A stretch of 64,000 bases of DNA from Salibacterium halotolerans (GCF_900115625.1 NZ_FOXD01000004.1:171007-235006); one strand, 5' to 3'. Shown: positions 15,792-24,488, numbered from the stretch's first letter. The notes: generated by a model from the letters alone, not told the origin. A program made the numbers and translations.

Positions 15792-16475
15792 GTGAAAACG
15801 ATGAAAAAAGAACGGCTCTCTGAAATGGCCGCCAAAGAAATAAAAGACTATATTAAAAGAAACGAGCTGCAGAAGGGAGATAAGCTCCCGCCGGTGTCGG
15901 AATTAATGGATACCCTCGGCATTGGACGCTCCACTCTTCGCGAAGCTCTGCAGCTATTGGAATCACGTGGTGCGCTGCACGTGTTGAACGGCAAAGGCAC
16001 CTTTGTGAAAGATATGAAGCCGTTTCACATTCAAACCTCCATCGAAACCGATAATAAAAAACAATTTCTGCTTGAGGCTCTGGAAGTACGGAAAGCACTC
16101 GAAGGAAAAGCAGTGGATCTTGCCGTTCTTCACGCGGAGGAAACAGAAATACAACGCATGGAAGATTATTTAAAAGCCTATGTTGAAGCGATTCAGAAGG
16201 GGGAACGGGAGAAGGCGAACGCCGCGGACGAAGGATTCCACCAAGTCATTTACGAAGCGGCGGATAACGAGCTGTTAAAAAGTATCATCGATTCGGTGGG
16301 AGATAGCTTTCATGAATTCTGGAACGAACCCTTCGGCGTGGAAGACATTTTTGACCAGAGCTACCCTTATCACGAAACCCTGCTGCAGGCGATGAAAGAA
16401 AGAAATTCAGAAAAAGCTGCCGAGGCTTTCCAGCAGATTATGGACTCTGTAAGATCCTCGATTAAGAGTTTTTGA
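15792..16475 (+). CDS. GntR/FadR-family regulator
   Basis: A 227-residue regulator. The N-terminal winged helix reads LPPVSELMDTLGIGRSTLREALQLLESRG, in two parts around residues 32-60, with GKGTFV in the wing. The C-terminal FCD ligand domain carries RKALEG and the metal-type His of YPYHETLLQAM. The GTG start has AGGAGG nine bases upstream. It is divergent from the PLP enzyme and NhaC genes and probably controls them in response to their substrate. Confidence 0.9.
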   Translation: MKTMKKERLSEMAAKEIKDYIKRNELQKGDKLPPVSELMDTLGIGRSTLREALQLLESRGALHVLNGKGTFVKDMKPFHIQTSIETDNKKQFLLEALEVRKALEGKAVDLAVLHAEETEIQRMEDYLKAYVEAIQKGEREKANAADEGFHQVIYEAADNELLKSIIDSVGDSFHEFWNEPFGVEDIFDQSYPYHETLLQAMKERNSEKAAEAFQQIMDSVRSSIKSF

Positions 16476-16726
16476 ATCTAATCAAAACACCTATAGGTTG
16501 GCGTTAGAAAGTAAACAGGGATACTGATAAAACGATGCCTTAAAATGCATATATGTCATAGTACATCGTTCAATTGTTAATCTCGCTAAAGATGATTGAG
16601 AGTATTTGGAAAAATGTTATCATTCACTTGAGTGATTGATGCGTGCGTCCAAATCATTAACAGTTTAGTGCAGTTTCTTCTTCAGCCATACCATCATTTA
16701 CTTTTTTTCAGGAAAAAAACTTATTC

Positions 16727-17193
16727 ATGCAGGATATTGTTTGGAATTCGTCCATGTCAGAGTATCAGTGTATTCAATGTAATGCAGTATTTTCTCTTGA
16801 AGTAGATATGTTTGAAGCCGGCATGCGCCTGGCACAGCCAACCCGTCAGTGTTAAACCTGTATACAACGAAGCCTGGGCTATGGACCATCTTCTCCCTTT
16901 TCATCAGCATATCACAATGGGGGAAGGAGGGACTCCTTTATTGCCGGTGGATTCAGGACAAGCGTCTGTGTACATTAAATTAGAATCCCAAAACCCAACG
17001 GGCTTTCATAAAGACCGGATGAGCGCTTATCTAGTTTCCATGGCTAAAAGTCAGAACTATAAGGGTATTGTTATTGCGTCCAGTGGAAATGCTGGATTGT
17101 CTATCGCATCTTATGCCGCGTTTGCGTGCATCCCCTGCGTGCTTATTGCTACGAAACAATTAAATCCCGATGCAGCCGGGATAATCGAGCTGC
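16727..17193 (+). pseudogene. Broken threonine-synthase-like gene
   Basis: Two frames together give a threonine synthase N-terminus. The first frame starts at 16727 with a Zn-ribbon-like YQCIQCNAVF. After a frameshift at about 16812-16840 the second frame continues VKPVYNEAWAM, GEGGTPLLP, NPTGFHKDRMSA (PLP-lysine region) and ASSGNAGLSIASY. The homology stops at about 17193, so most of the catalytic domain is missing. It is not functional. Confidence 0.7.
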
Positions 17194-17275
17194 ATGATGC
17201 AGTAGAGAATTTGATTCGGTTAAAAGAAAGACTGCAGGTCATCCGTCTGCAGTCCAATCTTTTTTATAAAAATAT

Positions 17276-17435
17276 CTATACCCCGGAGTAGGCCATGAAT
17301 CCGCCATCGACCGGTACGGTGACGCCGGTTATGAATGCGGAATAGGAGGGATCTGCGAGCCACAGCAGCGTGCCGGATAAGTCATCGGACTGCCCGAAGC
17401 GGCCCATCGGCGTCTGATTTATGATTTTTTGGAGC
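17276..17435 (-). pseudogene. C-terminal fragment of an SDR gene
   Basis: On the minus strand the frame reads NQTPMGRFGQSDDLSGTLLW, then ADPSYSAFITGVTVPVDGGF and a stop at 17276. This is the typical last 50 residues of a gluconate/mannonate-type short-chain dehydrogenase. No upstream part remains. It overlaps the end of the threonine-synthase remnant's reading frame. Confidence 0.7.
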
Positions 17436-17594
17436 GGGGATTCATTTCATCATTTTCATCCATTTTTTGACCTGAGATTTGAAAAACGGCAGGATTCATA
17501 AGGGATGGCATGGAATACATGCAAAGCGGAAAAGCGGAGATGCACTGCCTCTGCTTTTTTACTCAGCACCGATGAACAAGAAAGGGGCGGCGTA

Positions 17595-17990
17595 GTGAAG
17601 ATATATAGTATTGTGTTATCTGCTTTCCTTGCTCCATTCGTGTTTGCAGCGATGGGAAGCGGCCTGCACAGCCTGCTGCAGCCCGAAGCCAATAGTGCCC
17701 TTACGTTTGGATTGCTTCTCGTCTATTCGTTTCCGGTCTTTTTGGTACTGGGGATTCCCATCTCTTTCTGGATCCATAAAGGGACGGCAGCAAAGACTGG
17801 CACCAAGGTGCTTCTTCCCACAGGAGCGGGCGCTGCTGCAGGAAGTATCAGCCTGATTTTTGTCTCTGGACAAGTATGGGCCGGAACACTGCTCGGTGCT
17901 GACGCAGCACTCGTGTTTGTCCTGCTGCAGGTGCTTATCGAAGTGTTATCGGGGAGACAAAGGAGCACAACAGAACCAAACCGCCGATAA
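17595..17990 (+). CDS. Unknown four-span membrane protein
   Basis: A 131-residue hydrophobic protein starting at a GTG with AAAGGGGCGG upstream. Spans at about 4-22, 33-52, 70-92 and 95-115, then a basic tail. No family recognised. The CGCCGATA array begins in its final codons. Confidence 0.5.
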   Translation: MKIYSIVLSAFLAPFVFAAMGSGLHSLLQPEANSALTFGLLLVYSFPVFLVLGIPISFWIHKGTAAKTGTKVLLPTGAGAAAGSISLIFVSGQVWAGTLLGADAALVFVLLQVLIEVLSGRQRSTTEPNRR

Positions 17991-18029
17991 ACTCCCCAAT
18001 GCCGCTGATATATTGAAAAGGCGCCGATA
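17982..18029. repeat. CGCYGATA phased repeat, small array
   Basis: CGCCGATA starts at 17982, CGCTGATA at 18003 and CGCCGATA at 18022, giving steps of 21 and 19. The first copy overlaps the stop of the preceding gene. From here to 18315 no gene is evident. Confidence 0.6.
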
Positions 18030-18315
18030 TTTCCCATGATACGATAAGCAGTAAGAAAAGAAGGAAGAGAGGTGCCGCAAAACAAACGCTGCGGCAGATC
18101 ATCCATTATTTCCTGACAAAAAAAGCCGGCGCATAATTTGTCATGCCGGTCATCGCTGTATGTCTGGCTGCTGCCTATGATTTCAAGTCAAGGGGATCTT
18201 TCACCGTGAACTGGGAAATAAAACGGCCATCACGAATCAAGGAAAACAGTTGTCTTAAACAAGTGGGAGTATTACTGTAAAGATACAGACATAGTGCAGA
18301 TGATATGATATAGAA
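18030..18315. other. Gene-free stretch
   Basis: No supported gene. A short minus-strand open segment around 18110-18230 (FTVKDPLDLKS) could be a remnant but matches nothing I recognise. Confidence 0.3.
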
Positions 18316-18585
18316 ATGAAATATCCTGGAGCGGATGAACACGCTGTGGAAGATATTTTAAAACAAATTTTAAGTGAAGTGAAAGAAATCAAGACCGATA
18401 TTGGTGAATGAAAAGCGGGGCAGGCAAGACTTGAAGCAGGACAACAGAAATTACAGCAAAACGTCATTGAAAGCCTCGGAACGTATACAGAGAAAATCAC
18501 GGAACAAGTTGATGACAAAACTGAAGTATTAAATAAAAGAGTATACCACGTTGAATCTGAAATAGAGAGAGTGAGCAGACAGTAG
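18316..18585 (+). pseudogene. Short coiled-coil protein gene with in-frame stop
   Basis: A 90-codon frame is interrupted by TGA at 18409-18411. Before it lies MKYPGADEHAVEDILKQILS, after it QARLEAGQQKLQQNV and later heptad-rich sequence. The two halves form one amphipathic coiled coil in a single frame, so this is probably one gene broken by a nonsense mutation. A terminator overlaps its stop codon. Confidence 0.55.
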
Positions 18586-18615
18586 AGAAGGTAAGCTTTG
18601 ATACTGTCTTTTTTT
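18577..18615 (+). terminator. Terminator of the coiled-coil gene
   Basis: AGACAGTA and TACTGTCT pair around a 17-base loop and are followed by T7. The left arm contains the stop codon of the broken gene. Confidence 0.65.
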
Positions 18616-18714
18616 GAGTTTTTCTCTTGAAGACAGTTTTGAATAAAAGTGTAACTCCCGGTGCCGCCGGTATTCAGGGAGGAACCGCCCCCGCTGATAA
18701 CAGGAGGATAAAAG

Positions 18715-19266
18715 ATGAAGCAAAAAGAGAAAAAGCGGTACAGCAAGGTGCTGAGTCTCATGCTGCGGCATGAGCCGGAAGCCTTTGAAATTACCCTGGA
18801 TCATCAAGGATTCACGCCGCTGGAGGACGTGGTGCATGCGCTCCGCCGCAAGGGATCTTTTCCGAGTGCGACGAAAGAAGAGATTCACACCATCGCAGCC
18901 GACAGTGACAAACAACGGTTTGAAATCGTGTCCGGCCACATCCGCGCAAGATACGGCCATTCCGTGGATGTGGAGCCCCACGACAAGCAGACGCCTCCCC
19001 CGTACCTTCTGCACGGCACGCATGCCGAGGCCCTGCCCGCCATCCGCAGGGAGGGTATCAACCGGAGAAACCGACGCTACGTGCATTTGAGCGAACATGA
19101 GGACTTTGCCCAACTCGCCGGACAGCGGCGCGGGCAGGCAGTGCTGCTGACCATCGACACCGCCGCCGCCGAAAAAGCAGGCGTCCCCTTTTTCCGAGCC
19201 GGCAGCGGCGTATGGCTGAGCACGAACATCCCGCTGCATTACGTAGTGGAAGAGAAAAGGATGTAA
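18715..19266 (+). CDS. kptA: RNA 2'-phosphotransferase (KptA/Tpt1 family)
   Basis: A 183-residue protein with the full KptA layout. SKVLSLMLRHEPE opens the RNA-binding winged helix, and the ADP-ribosyltransferase half has LHGTHAEALPAI, VHLSEHED and FRAGSGVWLS. AGGAGG precedes the ATG. The family removes a splice-junction 2'-phosphate from RNA by transferring it to NAD. Bacteria lack the tRNA ligase route that makes this substrate, so the natural target here is unknown; ADP-ribosylation of RNA ends has been discussed for the family. Confidence 0.9.
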   Translation: MKQKEKKRYSKVLSLMLRHEPEAFEITLDHQGFTPLEDVVHALRRKGSFPSATKEEIHTIAADSDKQRFEIVSGHIRARYGHSVDVEPHDKQTPPPYLLHGTHAEALPAIRREGINRRNRRYVHLSEHEDFAQLAGQRRGQAVLLTIDTAAAEKAGVPFFRAGSGVWLSTNIPLHYVVEEKRM

Positions 19267-19275
19267 TCGCCGTGG

Positions 19276-19304
19276 CGCCGATATTTCACAGCAAACCGCC
19301 GATA
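19276..19304. repeat. CGCCGATA phased repeat, two copies
   Basis: CGCCGATA at 19276 and 19297, exactly 21 bp apart. It lies between kptA (rightward) and a leftward pseudogene, that is, between convergent genes. Confidence 0.6.
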
Positions 19305-19311
19305 CAATAAA

Positions 19312-19339
19312 AAAACATCCAATTTTATTTGGATGTTTT
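19312..19339. terminator. Bidirectional terminator behind kptA
   Basis: AAAACATCCAA pairs with TTGGATGTTT around a T-rich loop, with A and T runs on the two sides. It can serve kptA and the opposing broken gene. Confidence 0.65.
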
Positions 19340-19658
19340 AGCTAAAATCATCTTTTAATTGCCCAATCCATTCTTCAGGGAGATCCGCTTCTTCTTTCGT
19401 TTCCGTACGGTTTTGTAAATCATCTAGATTAACGGTTTTTTTAATTACTGGATAGCTGCTTAAATCCCAAAATTTGATTTTTTCCGGATTTTCAATGGAC
19501 GCTTCCTCTATATTCACCGTTCATCTATTTCCGGTTAAACCTATGAAGAATCCGAGCTTCCACGGGATCTTTTGGGCGGACGGGTCCTTGTCGTAAATTT
19601 TTATTCTTGATTTGGCAGTGACCCGGTTTTCAATATCTTTTAGATGAAGAGTGGTCAT
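19338..19658 (-). pseudogene. Unknown gene with in-frame stop
   Basis: A 107-codon frame starts at 19658 (ATG with AAAGGTG upstream) with MTTLHLKDIENRVTAKSRIK and ends EEWIGQLKDDFS. A TGA at 19521-19523 interrupts it at codon 46. The single frame on both sides of the stop suggests a recent nonsense mutation in a small soluble protein of unknown function. Confidence 0.5.
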
Positions 19659-19880
19659 TGTTTTATCACCTTTTGCATTCTTTGCCATACACGCACGCCC
19701 CTCTTGTACAAAGATGATGTGTATAGTGTATGCTGATTATATCATATTTTTCTTACTTTTCCTGTAATCAGAGTCGCTTCGATTTTTTCACCGATTAGAT
19801 TTGGCTGAACAGATGCAGGTACATTCCAGCAGCTGATAGTGGGGAGCAGAAAATTGCATTTTTCAAAGGAGTTGAAAGGT

Positions 19881-20117
19881 ATGAAAGCATTTGGTTGTGC
19901 GGCTTTGGCCACTGTCATTTTATTTTTTGCAACAACATTCATAGTGTCTCCTATCCTATCTAATATAGGGTATGATTCTGCTGCATCCAGCTATCATTTA
20001 ACGACCCATGCCTTGCTCGTTACACTCATTTTCACTGTTATCTTTTGTACCATCGCCGGGGCCAGGTACATCGTGGAAGAGATTGAAAGGATCATTCATC
20101 ATAAAAACGAGGAGTAG
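19881..20117 (+). CDS. Unknown 78-residue two-span membrane protein
   Basis: Starts at ATG 19881 with AAAGGAG nine bases upstream. Two hydrophobic spans (about 5-25 and 42-62) and a charged end, EEIERIIHHKNEE. No family recognised. Confidence 0.5.
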   Translation: MKAFGCAALATVILFFATTFIVSPILSNIGYDSAASSYHLTTHALLVTLIFTVIFCTIAGARYIVEEIERIIHHKNEE

Positions 20118-20178
20118 GGTGCGATGTATACTGTATGACAGAAAAGTTTTTCCCAGGCTGAATCGGAAAATCGTTGAA

Positions 20179-20229
20179 CGCCGATAAAAATCAACATGCC
20201 GTTGGGTATCCGCGACAAAGGCGCTGATA
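20179..20229. repeat. CGCYGATA phased repeat, degenerate
   Basis: CGCCGATA at 20179 and CGCTGATA at 20222, 43 bp apart (about two periods), with only a weak middle copy. It lies between convergent small membrane-protein genes. Confidence 0.45.
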
Positions 20230-20268
20230 CAATAGGTTTGCAGATGATTTACTTCTTTACCTTTGCTC

Positions 20269-20478
20269 TTATTTTTTGAACATGACATAAAAAGCATTCA
20301 GGGTAACCATAATCAGGGAACCAGTGAGTACTCCTAAGATAGAGTATATATTGAAATTAAATAATGACCATCCAATGGAACCTCCAATAAAGGAAATGAG
20401 GGCATAATAGCTTAGCCGCCACGGAGAGGATTTCCACTTAGAATCTATTCTTTTCACATGCGAAATGAACTTTCTCAT
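20269..20478 (-). CDS. Unknown 69-residue two-span membrane protein
   Basis: The ATG at 20478 is nine bases from GGGGAGG; an ATG three codons earlier is too close. A basic N-terminus (RKFISHVKRIDSKWK) is followed by two spans. No family recognised. Confidence 0.5.
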   Translation of the reverse strand: MRKFISHVKRIDSKWKSSPWRLSYYALISFIGGSIGWSLFNFNIYSILGVLTGSLIMVTLNAFYVMFKK

Positions 20479-20634
20479 ATGTTTCATCCTCCCCGAAGTG
20501 AAATGATCTTCTCTTTTCAGGATACATGATTACACTGTTCCTGACATCGCTTTGTGGTGTGCCGGCGTGTTATGATGAGGCATAACCAAGTTGCGTAACC
20601 TCGTGTCAGAAGGCAGGGTGGAAGGAGAGAAACA

Positions 20635-21372
20635 ATGGCGGATGTAACAAATCAAGTGATTCTTATAACAGGCGCGAATCGTGGTCAGGGAAAAGTGATC
20701 GCGGAGCACCTTGCTGCACTGGGGGCCAGAGTAGTGATCGGCGCACGGAATTATGACAGCGCACGTGAGGTGGCGTCGGCGATTGGAGAAGAGCACGCGT
20801 ATCCGGTGCAGTTGGATGTCACGCAGGAATCCGAGTGGAAAGCGGCAGTGGACGAAGTGGTCAAGACATTCGGTACCATCGATGTGCTCGTCAATAACGC
20901 CGGAGCCCTGACGCGCAAACCATTCACGGATCTCACCCCGGATGATTACCAGCACATGATCAATGTGAACCAGCTCGGGGTATTTATGGGGATGCAGGCC
21001 GTTACCCCGCATATGGAGAAACAGCAGAAAGGGTCCATCATTAACAATGTATCGGTCTCGGCATTTGCGCCAATCCCTCAATCATCTGCTTACGCGGCGA
21101 CAAAAGCCTCTGTCGTGGCGATGTCCAAAGCCGCGGCTGTGGAACTGGGGCCAAAAGGTATCCGCGTGAACATGATTCACCCCGGCGGTATCGAGACCGA
21201 CATGGCTACCGAAGGCAAGGGAGTTCCGGATGCGTACCAATCGGTTCCGCTCGGACGCATCGGCCAGCCGGAGGAAATCGCCAGAGCTGCTGCGTTTCTA
21301 GCCTCCGATGAAAGTTCCTACTGCACCGGCACCGAAATTGTCGTCGACGGCGGGATGACGCTGGGAAGCTAG
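20635..21372 (+). CDS. SDR-family oxidoreductase
   Basis: A 245-residue short-chain dehydrogenase. It shows TGANRGQGK, VNNAG, NNVSVSAF, the catalytic YAATKAS and the closing VVDGGMTLGS. AAGGAGAG precedes the ATG. It looks like a 3-oxoacyl-ACP reductase or 3-alpha/20-beta-hydroxysteroid-type SDR; the substrate is unknown. It stands alone, ending in a terminator merged with a CGCCGATA array. Confidence 0.85.
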   Translation: MADVTNQVILITGANRGQGKVIAEHLAALGARVVIGARNYDSAREVASAIGEEHAYPVQLDVTQESEWKAAVDEVVKTFGTIDVLVNNAGALTRKPFTDLTPDDYQHMINVNQLGVFMGMQAVTPHMEKQQKGSIINNVSVSAFAPIPQSSAYAATKASVVAMSKAAAVELGPKGIRVNMIHPGGIETDMATEGKGVPDAYQSVPLGRIGQPEEIARAAAFLASDESSYCTGTEIVVDGGMTLGS

Positions 21373-21396
21373 ACGTAGCAGCCGGGATTGGAAAGT

Positions 21397-21509
21397 CGCC
21401 GATAAGTTGCGCTGAACCGCCGATAAAATCGGAGCAACCGCCGATTCCACAACCGAAACCGCTGATATATGAAAAAAAAGCGCCGATATCTACAGCGCAG
21501 CCGCCGATT
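21397..21509. repeat. CGCCGATA array with exact 21-bp period
   Basis: Six motifs start at 21397, 21418, 21439, 21460, 21481 and 21502, all exactly 21 bp apart (two with final T, one with CGCTGATA). The bases between motifs differ from unit to unit. It lies between the convergent SDR and GNAT genes, and the last unit sits in the loop region of the terminator. Confidence 0.85.
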
Positions 21510-21533
21510 GCCCAGCGCGGCTGCGCGTTTTTT
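21495..21533 (+). terminator. Terminator after the SDR gene
   Basis: GCGCAGCCG pairs with CGGCTGCGC and is followed by T6. The left arm and loop contain the sixth CGCCGAT unit. Confidence 0.75.
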
Positions 21534-22072
21534 CATTCTTCCATAAAAGGCCAGGAGTATTGCACGATGCCGCCCTGTACCTTGTCCAGGGTATGTGCTG
21601 TCAGCTCCAGCACCATAAAGGCTTCGGGCGGAACCTTAAACGGCGCTTGAATGTTCCAGTGATCCGCACGCTCGAAGCCGAATTTGGCGTAATATTCCGG
21701 GTGCCCGAGCACCACGACTGACGAAAATCCAAGCTCTCCGGCTCGTTTCAGCGCATCACGCATCAACTGCGTGCCGATGCCCTGATTCTGGCGTTCCGGC
21801 GCCACCGACACCGGCGCAAGCGCCAGCGAATTCACAGCCGATCCGTTATTCTCAATAGTGATCCGGGAGAGCAGAATGTGACCGACGATGTGCCAGCCGC
21901 TGTCGAGCGCCACAAGCGACAGCTCCGGAATGAACGCCTCCGACTCCCTCAGATTCTCAACGAGCACGTGCTCCGTCGGATCGCTGTACACCGCGTCCCC
22001 AAACGTTCGGTTCACAAGCGTCTCCGTCGCGCGGTAGTCTGCAGGGGTCTCCTGCCTGATCGTAATATTCAT
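21533..22072 (-). CDS. GNAT-family N-acetyltransferase (YhbS-like)
   Basis: A 179-residue acetyltransferase. The acetyl-CoA loop is VAPERQNQGIGTQLM, with VVVLGHPEYYAKFGFERA behind it as in YhbS-type GNATs. AGGAGAAAAG precedes the ATG. The acceptor is unknown. A shortened remnant of a paralogue lies at 35723-35853. Confidence 0.85.
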   Translation of the reverse strand: MNITIRQETPADYRATETLVNRTFGDAVYSDPTEHVLVENLRESEAFIPELSLVALDSGWHIVGHILLSRITIENNGSAVNSLALAPVSVAPERQNQGIGTQLMRDALKRAGELGFSSVVVLGHPEYYAKFGFERADHWNIQAPFKVPPEAFMVLELTAHTLDKVQGGIVQYSWPFMEE

Positions 22073-22093
22073 GACCTTTTCTCCTCTGTTTTG

Positions 22094-22519
22094 TTATTTT
22101 AAGAATCTACACACCCAACAACCAAGGCGGGTAGATGGGGGGAAACCATAAAGGCTGTACACCGCTTGAGACGGTACGGGCTTTCTGTACATCAGCCATC
22201 CGAACACGGAAGACTTAAATACGACATGAAAATCTGCCCCCAGCTCCAGCTGCACGCGTTCCGTTAATCGTTTCCCTTCTTTATTATGAGCAGTCTCCAG
22301 CACCAATCCTCCCGGAACCAGCCGGTCGTCATGGTCCCAATCAATCCATTCCCCGTACCGAAGCACCCAATTCATCAATTCCGTTTTCAATGCTTCGGAC
22401 AGAGGAAGGTCTTCCAATTCCAGATTACATGAACAACGGTGGCACCACACAGGATCTACGGCAACATCCGCTTCTACTCGTAATTCGGTTATATCATTTT
22501 TTTCGCAAAAACAAAGCAT
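22094..22519 (-). CDS. Unknown soluble protein with Cys cluster
   Basis: A 141-residue protein starting at ATG 22519 with GGGGAGAG upstream. Cysteines in CFCEKND and CHRCSCNLEL suggest a zinc site. The rest contains many acidic and aromatic residues (MNWVLRYGEWIDWDHDD). No family recognised and no operon partner evident. Confidence 0.55.
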   Translation of the reverse strand: MLCFCEKNDITELRVEADVAVDPVWCHRCSCNLELEDLPLSEALKTELMNWVLRYGEWIDWDHDDRLVPGGLVLETAHNKEGKRLTERVQLELGADFHVVFKSSVFGWLMYRKPVPSQAVYSLYGFPPSTRLGCWVCRFLK

Positions 22520-22591
22520 GAACAACTCTCCCCGTAAAATTAAAGCCGGTCAATAGAAAGACAATCAAAAAACTTTCCAAAATCATGAGTA

Positions 22592-22783
22592 TTACTTATT
22601 TTTGACCTTTTTCGTTATATAGTCAATAAACTGAATCAATGCACCGAAAAGAACAATCCCTGCTATTACCCATATAAAGTAGCGAGGAAAATCATCAGGC
22701 GTGCCTTGAGCCAAATAAGTTATTTGATAAATAATTAACAAAGCCAAGCCTATTTTCTCTATGATAATACCCAGTATTCTCAT
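22592..22783 (-). CDS. Unknown 63-residue two-span membrane protein
   Basis: Two hydrophobic spans and a basic C-terminus (DYITKKVKNK). Its ATG overlaps the stop of the upstream small gene by four bases, suggesting coupling. Confidence 0.45.
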   Translation of the reverse strand: MRILGIIIEKIGLALLIIYQITYLAQGTPDDFPRYFIWVIAGIVLFGALIQFIDYITKKVKNK

Positions 22784-22926
22784 ATTAAACCAACCAATCC
22801 CGTTCGTAAGCTGATTTTATTTCTAAAAACATTGAAACACATGAAAGGAAAGCCGGCCATATGTAAGCGGTAATTCGATACAGCGATCATTACGACAAAA
22901 ATCGCAATGATGATCTGTATGTACAT
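22780..22926 (-). CDS. Possible 48-residue membrane peptide
   Basis: Begins MYIQIIIAIFVVMIAV, one hydrophobic span, and ends four bases inside the next gene. There is no clear ribosome site, so the start and even coding status are uncertain; the ATGA-type overlap is the main support. Confidence 0.3.
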   Translation of the reverse strand: MYIQIIIAIFVVMIAVSNYRLHMAGFPFMCFNVFRNKISLRTGLVGLI

Positions 22927-23076
22927 GACGGTATCGTCTCTCGCTGAATAGACACTTATCTTACCACCAACCAAGTGCTTTGGTATGTTCTCTGCATTCG
23001 GATAGTGATAAGCAGTATGCTCGCGAAGCCCTTTGGCCTCATGCTATAGTTTATTGGCAGAAGGAGGAGATAAACC

Positions 23077-24201
23077 ATGAATGATAAATTCACGCCGCTA
23101 TTTCAACCATTACCATTGCCGAATGGAGTCACATTAAGAAACCGCTTCGTCCTGGCACCAATGACCCACGTGTCCTCCAACGAAGACGGTACTATTTCTG
23201 AACACGAGATCCCGTATATCGAGAAACGGTCGGAGGACGTGGGGCTCGCCATCACTGCAGCAAGCAACGTAACAGCTTTAGGCAAAGCATTCCCCGGGCA
23301 GCCGTCCATCGCCAGAGATTCAGACATTGAAGGACTCCGCGAGCAGGCCTCAGCGATGAAAAAAAACGGCGCCAAAGCTGTGGCCCAGATTCACCACGGC
23401 GGAGCGCAGTCGCTCCCTTCATTGACCCCGGGCGGCGATGTGGCTGCGCCAAGCGAAATGGAGCTGGCAAGCTTTGGCGAGCCGCAAAAGCATCAGGCCC
23501 GTCCTATCACACAAGAAGAAATTGAAGAAACGATCCAGGCGTTTGGGGAAGCCACCAGACGTGCCGCTCAGGCCGGCTTTGACGGCGTGGAAATTCACGG
23601 CGCCAACCATTACCTGATTCAGCAGTTTGTCTCCCCATATTATAATCGCCGGGACGATGAATGGGCCGATCCATTTAAATTTCCTCTCGCTGTGGTGAAA
23701 GAAGTCACCGACGCAGCGAAAGAGCATGGGGGCGACGATTTCATTGTCGGCTACCGTTTCTCCCCGGAAGAAGCCGAATCCCCGGGAATAACGATGGATG
23801 TAACAAAAGAGCTGCTTGATCAATTAGCCGGGCAGCCACTCGACTATTTGCACGTATCCCTGATGGATATTCATTCGGAGACACGGGAAGGTTTGTATGC
23901 AGGACAGAAACGGATTCAATTGATCCACGACTGGATTGACGGCCGTGTTCCGTTAATCGGTATTGGCTCCATTTTCACAGCAGAGGACGCGCTAAAGGCT
24001 CTTGAGACCGGCACCGAATTAGTCTGCCTCGGACGGGAGCTGCTGCTCGACTATCAGTTTGTCCGGAAAATCCAGGAGGGCCGCGACCAGGAAATCAACG
24101 CCACCTTTGATCCAAATGAGCCGACGAAATATCACCTCCCCGAACCGCTATGGGAGCAGCTCTACAACGGATTCTATCCGCTGCCAAGACGTGACGCCTA
24201 A
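23077..24201 (+). CDS. Old Yellow Enzyme-type NAD(P)H flavin oxidoreductase
   Basis: A 374-residue TIM-barrel flavoprotein. RFVLAPMTHVSS binds FMN near the N-terminus, and the active-site pair lies in VEIHGANHYLIQQF, followed by SPYYNRRDDEW. LIGIGSIF and CLGRELLLD close the barrel. AGGAGGAG precedes the ATG. The family reduces activated alkenes with NAD(P)H in the cytosol; B. subtilis YqiG is a likely close relative. It appears monocistronic. Confidence 0.9.
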   Translation: MNDKFTPLFQPLPLPNGVTLRNRFVLAPMTHVSSNEDGTISEHEIPYIEKRSEDVGLAITAASNVTALGKAFPGQPSIARDSDIEGLREQASAMKKNGAKAVAQIHHGGAQSLPSLTPGGDVAAPSEMELASFGEPQKHQARPITQEEIEETIQAFGEATRRAAQAGFDGVEIHGANHYLIQQFVSPYYNRRDDEWADPFKFPLAVVKEVTDAAKEHGGDDFIVGYRFSPEEAESPGITMDVTKELLDQLAGQPLDYLHVSLMDIHSETREGLYAGQKRIQLIHDWIDGRVPLIGIGSIFTAEDALKALETGTELVCLGRELLLDYQFVRKIQEGRDQEINATFDPNEPTKYHLPEPLWEQLYNGFYPLPRRDA

Positions 24202-24488
24202 TCGCTGTGCCTGGACTTAGGATACAGATCAGCTGAAAAATGAAGGAAATGATCCCGGCTGAACATGGTACGCGTAGTTCTTTGCGGCTTCTCACAGGAT
24301 ATTTTCCCGAGGTGTTTTTTTCTCACCTCGTACTGAAATTTTCTTAATAGTAAGTAATTTTTGAACTTCTCAGTCGGCAAAATCAACGTGCCATGTCACT
24401 ATCAATCAACGGATTCATGCTGTATCAATATAACTGGATAAATACCAATCAAAAGGCAAGGTAATCATGAATACTTCATGTCCATTAA
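24202..24488. other. Gene-free stretch with one hairpin
   Basis: No gene is supported. CGAGGTG (24308) and CACCTCG (24324) pair around a T-run, a hairpin that could weakly terminate transcription from either side. Confidence 0.4.

Noticed and set aside
14486..15800. S-box or other riboswitch before the PLP enzyme
   Set aside because: The leader is too short and shows no matching conserved stems.
18409..19523. TGA codons read as selenocysteine or recoded
   Set aside because: No Cys-aligned position or SECIS-like element is apparent, and TAG and TAA interruptions occur in other genes as well. Nonsense mutation is simpler.
21397..21509. Open frame with PPI-type heptapeptide repeats over the CGCCGATA array
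   Set aside because: Same arithmetic reason; it has no start codon with a ribosome site and overlaps a terminator.
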